DNA of 64,000 bases. Source: Pseudomonas sp. RIT409. Its GTDB lineage: Bacteria > Pseudomonadota > Gammaproteobacteria > Pseudomonadales > Pseudomonadaceae. Shown here piece by piece: positions 8,801 to 19,000 of this stretch. Numbering within the stretch: the stretch's first letter is position 1; every line of letters starts with the position of its first letter. The stretch is taken from assembly GCF_003052515.2 (NCBI RefSeq), contig NZ_QARE02000008.1:124001-188000 (forward strand), read 5' to 3'. The translations under genes and the position numbers were made by a program. The notes under the pieces were generated by a model. It was not told the DNA's origin, did not search any database, and worked only from the letters and a program-made list of their open reading frames with translations.

Positions 8801-10712
8801 ACGCGTCCTGCAGCGTGTCGTTCAACTGTTGCAGGTCCAGATTCAGACCTTCGGCATAGGTGAAGGCGAAGTCGTGAATCCAGAATTCGCGGCCACTGGT
8901 ATGGCGCAGGCGGTACGGGAATTCCCCCAACACACGCAAGCCGAGGTTTTCCAGGATAGGCAATACGTCAGACAGCGCCAGCGGGGTGTCGGCGTGGTAC
9001 AGCTTGCAATGCAACTGCGCCTTGTCGCCTGACAGGGGCTGGTAGAAGCTCATCACCAGCGGTTTGGCATCGGTCAGGTTCAGCAGATGTTGCATGTCGA
9101 CCACTGCCGAATGCGCTGCAAAGCGCTCGCGATAGCCGGCCGGGAAGCCTTTGGGGAAGTCGGCCAGCACGTTGGTGCCCTGCGCTTCGCCGAAGCTTTC
9201 GACGATCAGGCTGGCGTAGTCGTCCTTCCACGAGCGGCAGGCCTGGATGACTTCGCTTTCCAACTGTTGCGGATCGATGTCGAGGGTGACTTTTGGGTCC
9301 ACCCGCAGGATCAGCTGGACGCGTGCCAGTACCGACTCGGAGAAGAACGTCCAGAATTCGCAGTCGCTCGCCTTCAGGCGCTCCATCAAAACCTGCTGGA
9401 TCTTCTGGCGGGTTTCGGTCGAATAGACATCCCGCGGCACGTAGGCCAGGCAGTAGCAGAAACGGCCGTAAGGATCTTTGCGCAGGAACACGCGAATCTT
9501 GTTGCGTTCCTGGATCTGCACGATGGACATGACGGTGCTGAACAGTTCATCCACAGGCGTCTGGAACAGATCGTCGCGCGGCAGCACTTCGACCACTTGC
9601 GCCAGTTCCTTGCCCAAATGCGCCTTGGCGTCAAAACCGGACCGACGCTCGACTTCGGCGACCTTGTGGCGAATGTACGGAATATTGCGCACGCTCTCGC
9701 CGTACACCGAAGAGGTGTAAAGGCCCATGAAACGGCACTCCTTGATGACCTTGCCGCTGGCGTCGATCTGGCGGATCGACACGTAATCCGGATAGGCCGG
9801 GCGGTGCACGCGGCTCGGCGCGGCAGCCTTGGCGAACGACAGCAGCGTCGGCTCGTGCAGGTAGTTCACCGCGTAGCCTTCGATGTGCAGGTCGTCTTGG
9901 GTAAGGCCCGCGCGCAGCAGCTTGGTCAGCCCGAGAAAGGACGCCGGGTCATAGGTCAGTTGCCCGCCTTCACTGCCGCCTTCGACTGTGAATTCTTCGT
10001 AGCCCAGGAACGTGAAGTGGTTGTCCGCCAGCCACTCCAGAAAAACCTTCACTTCGGACTTCTCATCCGCATCCACGGCATATTCGGTGGCGTCGATGCC
10101 GGCCAGCAACTCACGGAGTTTGGCTTTCATCGGCTCGAAATCTTCCACCGCAACACGGACCTCGCGCAGCACCTGCTCCAGCTCGCGGGCCAGTACATTG
10201 AGCTCAGATGGGTTGGCGGTGCGGTCGATTTCCAGGTACATCAGCGACTCTTGCAAAACGCCTTCGCCAGTTGCGCCTTTTGGCAACAGGTCGACCAGAT
10301 TGCCCTTTTCGTCGCGACGAACGCTCAGCACCGTGGTTTGCAGCGTATGAATGCTGTAGCCCCGACGGTTCAGCTCGGTACGGACCGAGTCCACCAGAAA
10401 CGGCAAGTCATGGTGCAGCACCTCGACGGCGGTATGGGTGGATTGCCAGCCGTGACGCTCGTAATCAGGGTTGTAGACGCGCACTTGCGGGGCGTTGTGT
10501 TCGAAATGCTGGAGCAGCCGCCAGGCTGACAGGGTGCAGCCGGCAAGGTCCGAAAGCCTGCGCTGGGTCAGTTCGTCCAGCGAAATGATGCCGAAGAATT
10601 GATCGGCGAACAGCGCCACTTGTGGCAGTGCCTGTTCGCTGATGTGCTGGGCCAGTGCCGCTCGCAGTTGATGCTGAAAGTCGGGCTTGCTGGCTGCGGT
10701 GAAGAACGCCAT
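5856..10712 (-). CDS. gdhB: NAD-specific glutamate dehydrogenase, 180-kDa class
   Basis: This enzyme oxidatively deaminates L-glutamate to 2-oxoglutarate and ammonia with NAD+, mainly for growth on amino acids. The 1618-residue length is typical of the large bacterial GDH class. A long N-terminal regulatory region precedes the catalytic core at about residues 800-1150. The core contains ARGGLRWSDREEDFRTEV followed by a VGAKGGF segment, and a dinucleotide-binding motif GVGDMAGDVFGNG near residue 987. The ATG at 10712 has GGAG nine bases upstream. TATAAA at 10738-10743 is a plausible -10 box giving a short leader. The gene is monocistronic, with its own terminator, and separates the Rhs locus from the Tc locus. 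No truncation or frameshift is visible. Confidence 0.96.
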   Translation of the reverse strand: MAFFTAASKPDFQHQLRAALAQHISEQALPQVALFADQFFGIISLDELTQRRLSDLAGCTLSAWRLLQHFEHNAPQVRVYNPDYERHGWQSTHTAVEVLHHDLPFLVDSVRTELNRRGYSIHTLQTTVLSVRRDEKGNLVDLLPKGATGEGVLQESLMYLEIDRTANPSELNVLARELEQVLREVRVAVEDFEPMKAKLRELLAGIDATEYAVDADEKSEVKVFLEWLADNHFTFLGYEEFTVEGGSEGGQLTYDPASFLGLTKLLRAGLTQDDLHIEGYAVNYLHEPTLLSFAKAAAPSRVHRPAYPDYVSIRQIDASGKVIKECRFMGLYTSSVYGESVRNIPYIRHKVAEVERRSGFDAKAHLGKELAQVVEVLPRDDLFQTPVDELFSTVMSIVQIQERNKIRVFLRKDPYGRFCYCLAYVPRDVYSTETRQKIQQVLMERLKASDCEFWTFFSESVLARVQLILRVDPKVTLDIDPQQLESEVIQACRSWKDDYASLIVESFGEAQGTNVLADFPKGFPAGYRERFAAHSAVVDMQHLLNLTDAKPLVMSFYQPLSGDKAQLHCKLYHADTPLALSDVLPILENLGLRVLGEFPYRLRHTSGREFWIHDFAFTYAEGLNLDLQQLNDTLQDAFVHIVRGDAENDAFNRLVLTAGLPWRDVALLRAYARYLKQIRLGFDLGYIASTLNNHADIARELTRLFKTRFYLARKLSGNDLDDMQQRLEQAILSALDDVQVLNEDRILRRYLDLIKATLRTNFYQTDANGQSKGYFSFKFNPRLIPELPKPVPKFEIFVYSPRVEGVHLRFGNVARGGLRWSDREEDFRTEVLGLVKAQQVKNSVIVPVGAKGGFLPRRLPTTGTRDEIQAEAIACYRIFISGLLDITDNLKEGVLIPPANVVRHDDDDPYLVVAADKGTATFSDIANGIAIDYGFWLGDAFASGGSAGYDHKKMGITAKGAWVGVQRHFRERGINVQQDSISVIGVGDMAGDVFGNGLLMSDTLQLVAAFNHLHIFIDPNPDPATSFAERKRLFDLPRSAWTDYDTRIMSEGGGIFPRSAKSIAITPQMKARFDITADKLTPTELMHALLKAPVDLLWNGGIGTYVKASSESHADVGDKANDALRVNGNELRCKVVGEGGNLGMTQLGRVEFGLLGGATNTDFIDNAGGVDCSDHEVNIKILLNEVVQAGDMTEKQRNLLLESMTDDVGNLVLGNNYKQTQALSLAARRTYERISEYKRLMNDLESRGKLDRAIEFLPSEEELAERISEQKGLTRAELSVLISYSKIDLKEALLESRVPDDDYLARDMDTAFPPSLASKFADSMRRHRLKREIVSTQIANDLVNHMGITFVQRLKESTGMSAANVAGAYVIVRDIFHLPHWFRQIEALDYKVPAEIQLALMDELMRLGRRATRWFLRSRRNELDAARDVAHFGPHLAALGLKLDELLEGPPREAWQARYQEYVAAGVPELLARMVAGTAHLYTLLPIIEASDVTGQNAADVAKVYFAVGSSLDVTWYLQQISALPVENNWQALAREAFRDDIDWQQRAITVSVLQMANGPEDVEERLNLWLEQHLPMVERWRAMLVELRAASGHDYAMYAVANRELLDLAMSGQVAVV

Positions 10713-11137
10713 CTGTGGTACTCCGCTTGGCTTGGCTTTTATATAGGAGAGATGCGTGTTTCGGGTCGTGCATGCATGGGTCGAAGGGTATCTGTTGCGT
10801 GAGCCCTGTTCGATGATAGTTGGCAGATCGTGACAAGGCGGCCGACACGCCCCCGTGCATAGGTACTAACGCTCGTCGTGTGTGCGTCGTCACATCCTTG
10901 GAGCCAATGACGAACGGGGCGTGCGCCCGGAGGGACAGCAGCGCAGGTTCGTTCATCTACGATGAAGCTTACCCAGAGCAACCCCGCCGCTGCTTGCGGG
11001 GCTGCGACATATTCGGACATCGCCTTGCGAAACGGCATGGCCCATGCCGAACAGGAATAGTGAGAGGCCGCGAGCTAAATCCATCGAGGACTGGCAAAAT
11101 CTCGGTTTGTCCCGATCCGAACCATAGGAACATCGCC
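10713..11137. other. intergenic region between gdhB and a small acidic-protein gene
   Basis: These 425 bases hold the gdhB promoter area (candidate -10 TATAAA at 10738-10743, minus strand) and the leader of the gene starting at 11138. A short CCCCGC/GCGGGG hairpin lies near 10981-11000 without a T-run. A reading frame extends upstream of 11138 but has no ribosome-binding site and non-protein-like composition. I see no RNA gene or mobile element. Confidence 0.5.
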
Positions 11138-11497
11138 ATGCGCATGACCACCGACCTGTTCTTTCATGAGCCTTGCGACGACGAAGAAGATGACCTGGCG
11201 ACGGCCTTTTGCCATGTCGAAAACGGTGACTTGTTCCTGCTGGGGCGTTTCCCGGACGAGGACGAGGTCCACATCACCTTCCGTGACGACACCCTTTACG
11301 TCGATTCGAACCTGACGGTGACGCTCACCGCCACGCAACTGACCGTGGAGATTGACCCCACCGACGCTCAGCCATTGGGCGGTGAACACCTCTTTGTGAT
11401 CGGACACGGTATGTCCGCTGAGGAGTTGGTAGCACTGGACGCCACGTTGAGGATTCTGCTCAAGGACGTCGGCACTTACGTCAGCGAAGTCGGCTGA
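11138..11497 (+). CDS. hypothetical small acidic protein
   Basis: The product is 119 residues, very acidic near the N-terminus (CDDEEDD) and without signal peptide or membrane segment. The ATG at 11138 is chosen because AGGAA lies eight bases upstream; the frame is open further upstream, but no start there is supported. Alternating hydrophobic and polar stretches suggest a beta-rich fold. The gene converges with the Tc operon, and its last 22 bases overlap the end of the TcaB-like gene on the other strand. I cannot assign a function. There is a faint resemblance in length and layout to small immunity-type proteins, which I could not test. Confidence 0.65.
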   Translation: MRMTTDLFFHEPCDDEEDDLATAFCHVENGDLFLLGRFPDEDEVHITFRDDTLYVDSNLTVTLTATQLTVEIDPTDAQPLGGEHLFVIGHGMSAEELVALDATLRILLKDVGTYVSEVG

Positions 11498-14400
11498 CGC
11501 CTGGTCTGGCCGTCCTCGACCGCAGCGACCAGCTTTTCGACCTCGGCAGTAAACGCCTTGCCGCCATCCACGGCCAGGTACCGAATGTGCAGGATGACAT
11601 CGGTAAGGGTGTCGAACATCGCCTGCTGTTCATCGGACTCGTGATGGGGAAAGCTCAGCGTCCAGCGGGAAATCGCGCCAGTGCCTTCGAACGGCAGGTA
11701 ACGCTCGTCGCCAAAGTCGAGCATGAACAGACCATCGTCATCGACGCCCGTGGACAGCCCGATCTGCTGATTGGCACGCGGATTGAAGACCAGTTGGTCT
11801 TGCCGGGTATCCTCCCCTTGCTCATTCTCCGGCAAATCGCCCGCTTGTTTGTACAGGTGTTTGACGTTATCGATCTGAGGTTCGAGCAGGTAGCTGCTGC
11901 TCTGTTGGCTCAAGGTCGCACGAATGTCTTGATACGGTGCCAGCACCACTGGCAGCGAAACGGAGACCCGTGTCAGTTGCCGCAGGTAATGGCCGGGATA
12001 GTCTTTGTCGAACGTTGATGACTTGAGCTGAAATTCGATTTCTCCGGTGGTTCGCAAGCTCTCCAGCACGTCCTCCCAAGCAGCGGGTGCCAGACTGGAG
12101 GCCGGTGTGGCCTGCGCGAGCAATGCCTTGAGCGAGACGGTTTTACTGATTTCCAGACGCCGCTCATGTCGGCTCAGAAAGGCTGACTCCATCTGCAACA
12201 ACCCGAGCTTGAGCGTCTCCCCCGCTGTCAGGCCAAAGCGGTTATCGACCCAGGCCGTAGCGGAGATGAAGCGTGTGTCGCGATCACCTACCTCGTACCG
12301 CCAACTGGCTTCGGTGCTCAGGCACAACGACAGCACGGCGTCGTAGGCCTGGAAATACAGGGTCGACATCTGGCTCAACAGCCAGCGGTACAAGCCCACC
12401 CCAGCTGTGCGGTTCTTGATAAAGGCATACAGCGTTTGCGCGTGCTCCCGCGCCTTGGAGGCCTGCGCCAAATTCGCTTTTGCCGCGGCTAACGCTACCC
12501 GTTGTGCATCGATTTGCAGATCGGTAACGGCCAATTCGAGGTCCGCCTGGGCGGCCTGGCGCTGCCATTCTTCCCGGCGACGCAACTGCGAGTCGCTGAT
12601 CAATGCTTGCTGCGCCTGCTCCGTCAGCGTCGACGCTGCGGCATCCAACCCTTCGGCGGAAGCGAACATGACGCTGCCCAACTGCATCCCCCCCGTGGCA
12701 CCGCCAAACAGGTTAGGCGCCAGGTTCGCCAGATGCCCGGCCGCGTTAAGGCTGTGAGCCGTGGTCATGCTGATCATTGCCGCCTGACGCTGTGATTGAG
12801 CAGACCGCTCCAGGGCGCTGACATCCTCCGTGATCTGCTGATCGTAATAACGCTTACGCGCTTCAATGACCCGACGACTCGCTTGCAAGACCTCGATGCC
12901 CTTGCTCGCTTCTTCGATGGCGTAGGTCTTTAGCTGCTCGGCAAAGGTTGCCAGGTCGTCCAGCACATGCCCCTGCTGCAGCTCGTCTTGCTCGGCGCGG
13001 TCTTTGGCCTCCATGTAACCCAACACTTGCTGAGCGAACCTGACCAGGGTATCGGTCGCACTCACGGCCCGCGGCAGCATGGCGCGAAAGCGATAGGGCG
13101 GGATAATCGCCAACGATCCCAAGCGTCGCGCGCTGACGCTCGAGCCATTCAGTTGCGCGCGCAGCAGGTCCATCGGGTTGGCAGGCGCTTCATACAACGC
13201 CAGTTGCAGCGGTTTGCCGTCCAGCGTCAGGTTATGCCTGAGGTTGTGCAAACGCAGGTCAAGCCTGTCCCAGAAGTCCAGAAGCTGGGTGTTGACGGGT
13301 AGACGGAACACCTCTTTGTCCAGCAAGCGCAGCCAGGGCCTTGCCGTTCCGGGCAGAGGGATGAGGTCTGCAACGGCCCTCCCCATCGAAGCCTCAAGAG
13401 ACTCGAACGTCTCCGTTGCCTCCGCCGCGGCATCAGCAAGGGATACGGGGGCCCAGAGACTCATGCTGCGGCCTTTGGACAGCGGCCCCAAGAGCGAAAG
13501 TGCTCGCACATACAACAATTTGGCTTCGTTGAGCGTGTCGCGGGTCACTTGGCGATAGAGCATGTCGCCCCAGGCGATCAGATTATTGAGATAGGCCATG
13601 AAAATCGCCTTGCGGTAATGCGAAGGCGCGCCCCGGGCAATGGCGTCGGGATTGGTCAAGCCTTCAAGTTCGATCGCCGGGTTGTCCGCCAGTCCCAATG
13701 GTCGACACGTCCAGTACGGCAGCCAGTCGGTTTCGGCAGGCGGCGGATACAACGGCGCCACGCGCATCTGGGGATTGAACAGGTACTCGAGCCACCGCTG
13801 CGCTCCCGCGTAGTCGAACTCCTGTTGCAGCCGCGTGGCCACCAAGTGCGGAACGTGGAAGAAAATCTCCCAGAAGTAGAGGCCGTTGGCACCCGCCAAG
13901 TCGACGTAGACCGGGGCAACTTGCCCGGTCAACAAAGGCTCTTCGGTGTGTTGGGTCTCCCACGACAGCGCGCTTTCCACGGACACGCTGGCACGCCGAG
14001 TGAGGGCTTTGGCGAACAGGGTGTTGAGGCGAACAAGCACGTTTCCGACGCCGAGCGCCGGAGTCGTGAGATCCAGGTACTGAGCACCTTCCGTGGTGAC
14101 CGATACCACGGGTGCCGGGCCGGTGATCGCCTCGCGGGTGACGGTAAAGCCGTTCAGACCGAATTTGGTTCGACCTTGCTGGCCGGCATCCCCACCCCAT
14201 TGATAAGTCCGGGTGGCTGGTTCACTCGCAGGCCAGGCGTGGGCAGTCAGAGATTGTGCAGCACCGTTAAGCGTCACCGCCTCACTGTACAAAGTAGCGT
14301 TTCGGTAGTGGTAAAAATCTGCATCCATGACCAGCGGTACATCCTTATACACCTTGACCCACAGACGGAGGGGTTCTACACCCCCAATCCAGACGACTGA

Positions 14401-16014
14401 AAACGCCGTTTGGAATGTCGGCGTATCGAATTGATCAGCGTCTTTATCAATTGTTTTTACAGCCATCAGCCGTTCGCCATCCAGCGTATGGCCTAATGAA
14501 TAAAGGTCTTCATGAGAGAAAGACGCGATCTTTTCCTCTAGGTAATAAATATCAAACGGGACCAATCTTACATTCGCGACTCGCCGAATCGCCTCTACGC
14601 GCAAAGTAAGCCCTTCAAGGAGCCCCTTTACAGAGTAGCTCACATCCAGATCGAATCCCTGAGCAGCTCCGACGAACTCAAAGTAGGTGAGTTTGTTTTG
14701 CAGAACCGGCTTATTGCAATAGCCTCGCAGCTCCACTTTTCCGGCGCGCCATTGCGCTTGCAGTTCAAGGTGCTGGTTGATGCCGAATTCTTCCGAGCCC
14801 ATTGTCGTAGGAGGCTCAGCCTTGTCCCACACCACCGACACGATTTTCCAGTGGTTCTTGGTCTTGGGGTCAGGATCCAGCTGATCGACACAGAATCCGG
14901 CACGCCGCACATCCACACCTGCGACCAACGCCAACAACGTGGCAACGCCCTCATCAGTGGTGGCCGTCAAAGGATTTAGAAACTCGTCAAATGCCAAGTG
15001 GACGCTCAAGTCGGTCTTAAACCCGACCGAACGGAACCCGATCAATAAGCGCGACCGACTACGGTTGCGATGATCCGCGCTGACCGTCAGTCGGTAGCCC
15101 TTGGTCAGCGCGTATTGACTGTCAATGTCATTGGCCGACAATTCATCAGGTGCCTTGTCCTTATACAACTCAACGGGAGGACTCCATGTGTCATCCAGTC
15201 GCCGCCAGGACACTTTGATCGCGTATTCGAATTCCCCGGACTTCTTTCCTTCGGCATCGACTAACGCCTTACCACTTTGCGCCCACACCACATAGAGCCG
15301 ACCGTCCATGACCACTGGGCACGCATGTTTCACGTTTGCGCCCATGATGGATTCAACCGTTTTCCATTCGGTCCAGCTCGCCATCTGCCCTTGCTGATCA
15401 TCTGCATTCTTATAAAGACGGGACGAGCGCCAGTAGTAGCCAAAGGGCTCAATATTTTGTCGACCGAGAAAGTAATAATCGGCATTGATAAACTTCACGT
15501 CGTCAACGTAGCACCCCACTACCTGCAAATTACTCACGCTCTCGAACGCTTGCAGGTAATTGCCCAGCGCTTGTTGCACGGAGTCGCGAGACAAACGGGC
15601 CTGAGCCAATTCACCCTCGAACGCTTTAAACATCGATGTCTTGTCCAGCCGCAGTGTCGGATCAAGATAATTTTCCGGGTAGTCCTCCAGCATCTGGTAG
15701 CCCGCCCACAGGCTGTACTGGGACATGCTCTCCCGCCACGATGCCATCGCATCGCTGTCGAACGAGCCATAGCCGGGCTCCATACCGTTGTAGATGGCAT
15801 GAATATGCTGCTGAACACTGGCGATGCCCTGCGCCACCCGGCTGGTATCAACGTGTGCGCTGACCTGGTTGTCGATCAGCAGGTATTCGTAGAGATCGTT
15901 CTCGTTGAGCACCCGCGTCAATCGCTCACCTTTGGGCACCAATTGCCCCAGGTACCACGCCACCAGCGCATCACGCCGCTGCTGCTCGAGAACACCGATG
16001 ATCGACTGGTCCAT
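11476..16014 (-). CDS. Tc toxin A-subunit, TcaB-like (second of a tandem pair)
   Basis: This 1512-residue protein corresponds to the C-terminal part of insecticidal Tc toxin A subunits. The N-terminus has the hallmark blocks DLYEYLLIDNQVS and TSRVAQGIASVQQHIHAIY, then GMEP and DYPENYLDPTLR. The middle is neuraminidase-like/receptor-binding, with QHTEEP near 688 and an LEYLFNP motif near 740. A long Ala/Gln-rich coiled-coil and pore region spans about 1030-1230. The TcB-binding C-terminus contains RYLPFEGTGAISRW near 1441. In characterised toxins the A subunit binds the host cell and forms an injection channel for the TcB-TcC cocoon. GGGAG lies before ATG 16014. It is last in the operon, 33 bases after its paralogue, and has no TcB/TcC gene beside it. 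Confidence 0.9.
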   Translation of the reverse strand: MDQSIIGVLEQQRRDALVAWYLGQLVPKGERLTRVLNENDLYEYLLIDNQVSAHVDTSRVAQGIASVQQHIHAIYNGMEPGYGSFDSDAMASWRESMSQYSLWAGYQMLEDYPENYLDPTLRLDKTSMFKAFEGELAQARLSRDSVQQALGNYLQAFESVSNLQVVGCYVDDVKFINADYYFLGRQNIEPFGYYWRSSRLYKNADDQQGQMASWTEWKTVESIMGANVKHACPVVMDGRLYVVWAQSGKALVDAEGKKSGEFEYAIKVSWRRLDDTWSPPVELYKDKAPDELSANDIDSQYALTKGYRLTVSADHRNRSRSRLLIGFRSVGFKTDLSVHLAFDEFLNPLTATTDEGVATLLALVAGVDVRRAGFCVDQLDPDPKTKNHWKIVSVVWDKAEPPTTMGSEEFGINQHLELQAQWRAGKVELRGYCNKPVLQNKLTYFEFVGAAQGFDLDVSYSVKGLLEGLTLRVEAIRRVANVRLVPFDIYYLEEKIASFSHEDLYSLGHTLDGERLMAVKTIDKDADQFDTPTFQTAFSVVWIGGVEPLRLWVKVYKDVPLVMDADFYHYRNATLYSEAVTLNGAAQSLTAHAWPASEPATRTYQWGGDAGQQGRTKFGLNGFTVTREAITGPAPVVSVTTEGAQYLDLTTPALGVGNVLVRLNTLFAKALTRRASVSVESALSWETQHTEEPLLTGQVAPVYVDLAGANGLYFWEIFFHVPHLVATRLQQEFDYAGAQRWLEYLFNPQMRVAPLYPPPAETDWLPYWTCRPLGLADNPAIELEGLTNPDAIARGAPSHYRKAIFMAYLNNLIAWGDMLYRQVTRDTLNEAKLLYVRALSLLGPLSKGRSMSLWAPVSLADAAAEATETFESLEASMGRAVADLIPLPGTARPWLRLLDKEVFRLPVNTQLLDFWDRLDLRLHNLRHNLTLDGKPLQLALYEAPANPMDLLRAQLNGSSVSARRLGSLAIIPPYRFRAMLPRAVSATDTLVRFAQQVLGYMEAKDRAEQDELQQGHVLDDLATFAEQLKTYAIEEASKGIEVLQASRRVIEARKRYYDQQITEDVSALERSAQSQRQAAMISMTTAHSLNAAGHLANLAPNLFGGATGGMQLGSVMFASAEGLDAAASTLTEQAQQALISDSQLRRREEWQRQAAQADLELAVTDLQIDAQRVALAAAKANLAQASKAREHAQTLYAFIKNRTAGVGLYRWLLSQMSTLYFQAYDAVLSLCLSTEASWRYEVGDRDTRFISATAWVDNRFGLTAGETLKLGLLQMESAFLSRHERRLEISKTVSLKALLAQATPASSLAPAAWEDVLESLRTTGEIEFQLKSSTFDKDYPGHYLRQLTRVSVSLPVVLAPYQDIRATLSQQSSSYLLEPQIDNVKHLYKQAGDLPENEQGEDTRQDQLVFNPRANQQIGLSTGVDDDGLFMLDFGDERYLPFEGTGAISRWTLSFPHHESDEQQAMFDTLTDVILHIRYLAVDGGKAFTAEVEKLVAAVEDGQTRRQPTSLT

Positions 16015-16047
16015 GATGCACTCCCATCTTCCGTTGATGTGCCCTTC

Positions 16048-19000
16048 TCAAACGGCGGGCAAAGGTTGGCCCTGCTGAGTAAGCGACTGAGGCGTGCGGC
16101 GCTGGACGGGAATCAGATCCTTGACCTGCGCAGCGAAAACCGGCCCACCGTCCAGTGCGCGATACCGTAGGTGCAGAATGACATCCTGCAACCCGTCAAT
16201 CAGCGATTGCTGGTGCGGCTGAGCGTGCCGTGGAAACGTCATGAGCCAGCTCGAGATCGCCCCGGTCCCTTCGAACGGCAGGTAACGCTCGTCCGTCGGT
16301 GACGCTCCAATCACACCCGGATCCTGTCGATCAGCCGAGATCGCCACCCGCTGATTGACGCGTTTATTCGCGACCACGAAGCGTGGATCGGAGCCCTCAT
16401 CTTCACCCGGCAATTCGTCCACCTGCTTGTACTGATATTTGCTACCGCCCAGATCCGGTTTGAGCAGGCAGCTATTGGTCAGTTGATCCAGTGTGACGCG
16501 GGCGTTTTCGTACGGTCCGAGACTGCCTGGCAGCGACACCGACACCGTGACCAACTGGCGCAGGTAGTGGCCTGGGTGATCCAGATCGAACAACGAAGGC
16601 TTCAGTTGAAACTCGATGGCACCGTTTTTCCGCAGCTCAGCCAGCACCGCCGGCCATCCTGTCTCTGTGCCGCGCGCCGGGTGGTCCTTCAACAGCGTGC
16701 GCAGCGAGACGGTTTTGACCAACTCCAGTCGCCTTTCGTGACGCGCGACAAAAGCCGATTCCATTTGCAGCAGACCCAGGCTCAGGCTCTCCCCGGCTGT
16801 GAGCCCGCGTCGATTGTCGACCCAGGCGCTGGTCGGAATGAACGCGGTTTGGTAATCGCCCATCTCGTATTGCCAACACGCTTCGGTCGCCAGGCACATC
16901 GAAAGCACCGCGTCGTAGGCCTGAAAATACAGCGTGGACATCTGCCCTTGCATCCACAGGTGCAAAGCGCCGTTGGTGGCACGGTTGCGAATCAGAGCGT
17001 AGAGCGCCTGTGCCTGTTCGCACGCTTTCAACGAGCGGTCACGCGCGGCCTTGGCGGCCACCGTCGAGACCTGAGCCTGTTCCATTTGCCGCGCAAGCGG
17101 CTCGAGCTGCTGTTGCGCCTGCTCTTTCAAGAACGTCCACTCGTCTCTGCGCCGGTTATAGGCATCGGCGCGCAAGCGCGAATCAGCGCTGTCTGAGAGA
17201 TACATGCCCGTAGCCTCTGCCGCAGACGCCGCCGCCCAAGACGGACCACCCCAATTCCAGCCGCCCGGAACCGGGATCGGGACGAGCCCCGGCAAAAACG
17301 TGATGGTGTTGGGTGCCGTGCCCATACCATGACCGCCCGCCCGCATTCCCGCAGCCGAGATGCGCATGGCACTGGCCTGCTCTAACTTTGCCTCGGCGTC
17401 ACGTTCGGCAACGCTGACGTCGCGAGCGATCCAGTTGTCGTAGGTACCGATCTGCAATTGAAGTTGATCCTGCCTCGCCGTCAGCACCTCCAGACTACGT
17501 TCAGCTTGCTCGACGGCCAATCCGGCAAGTTGTGCCGCGAACCCGGCCAGCTCCAGCCAATGGCCTTGTTGCAACGCGTCCTGCTCCGCCCGGTCGGCGC
17601 TCGCCATACTCCGCAACACCTGTTCACCAAAACGGGTCAGTGTATCCACCGCCTGCCGCGTACGAGGCAACATGGCGCTGAAACGGTAGGGCGGGATGAT
17701 CGCCTGCGCGCCCAAACGCCGAAGTGACGCACCACCCCCCGCCAATTGCGCCCGCAGCAGGTCAAGCGGATTGGCAGGCATTTCATACAGCGCCAGCGAC
17801 AACGGCTGACCGTCAAGAGTGAGGTTATTGCGCAGGTTATACAGCCGCGCATCCAGCGTGTCCCAGAGGTCGAGAAGCCGCGTATTGACGGGCAGCCGGA
17901 ACCACGGCGCATCCACCAAACGCACCCACGGCGCCTGCGACACACGACGCGGTATGCCCTGTAACAATCCGGTTGAACGGGTGGCCTCAAAGGCGTCAAA
18001 GGTTTCAGTCTCATGCCGCGCGGCGTCTTGCAGCGACATCGGTGCCCACTGGCTGATACTTCGCCCCTTGGACAAGGGGCCGAGCAACGAAATGGCGCGC
18101 ACATACAACAGCTTCGCCTCATTGAGGGCGTCACGGGTCACCTGCCGATAGCGCGAGTCACCCCAGGCGATCAGATTGTCCAGATACAGCGTGAAAATCG
18201 CCTTGCGATAATGTGACGGAGCCCCATAGGCGATGGCGTTTGGGTCTCTAGGCGCGGCGATGTCCTGCATCGGATCATCGGCGAAGCCGAGCGGGCGACT
18301 GGTCCAGTAGGGCATCCAGTCCACCTGATCAGGCGGGGGATACAACGGCGCGACGCGGACCTGCGGGTTGAACAGATAATTGAGCCAGCGCTCGGCCCCT
18401 GCGTACTCGAATGAATGATGCAGCCGCCACGCCACCAGATGCGGCAGGTGAAAGAACAGCTCCCAGAAATAAAGACCATTGGCACCGTTGAAGTCGACCG
18501 GCACCCAAGGCTCATCTTTGGTTTCACCTTCGGCGTTCGGAGTGGGCGGCTCCAGCGTGTGCTGAGTTTCCCAGCCCAACACCCCGTCGAGGGAGCGCTC
18601 GGCTTTGCGTACCAGCTCGCCAGCGAAGGTGCTGTTCAGCCGAATGAAGCGCAGGTTGGGAAGTGCCAGCCCTTCAAGATCCAGAAAATTCCCGCCCTCA
18701 TCTGTCACCCGAGTGATCGGTGCCTTCGAGCGCTCTTTACGGGTCACGGTAAACGAGCGGTAGCCCAACCCGTTGGTCGTATCATGCATACCGAACCGGA
18801 GGGTGTAAGCGTTAGGGTTCCCTGCATCGGCCGACCAGCCGATCGGCATGACGGGCGTGCGCGCAGCGCCGTTGAGTGTCAGAGAGTAAGGCGATCGGGG
18901 CTGGCCTTTCCACAGGCCAAAATTTCCGCGAAACGGAATGCCCTCGTTGCCCGTTTGGTACCACGGCGTGTTGCAAACGCCTACCGCATTGATCGTACAA

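Noticed and set aside
5931..9032. 1033-codon open frame on the plus strand inside gdhB
   Set aside because: It is exactly antisense to the catalytic and regulatory parts of a clearly conserved gene; its composition is that of a GC-bias shadow and it has no family motifs.
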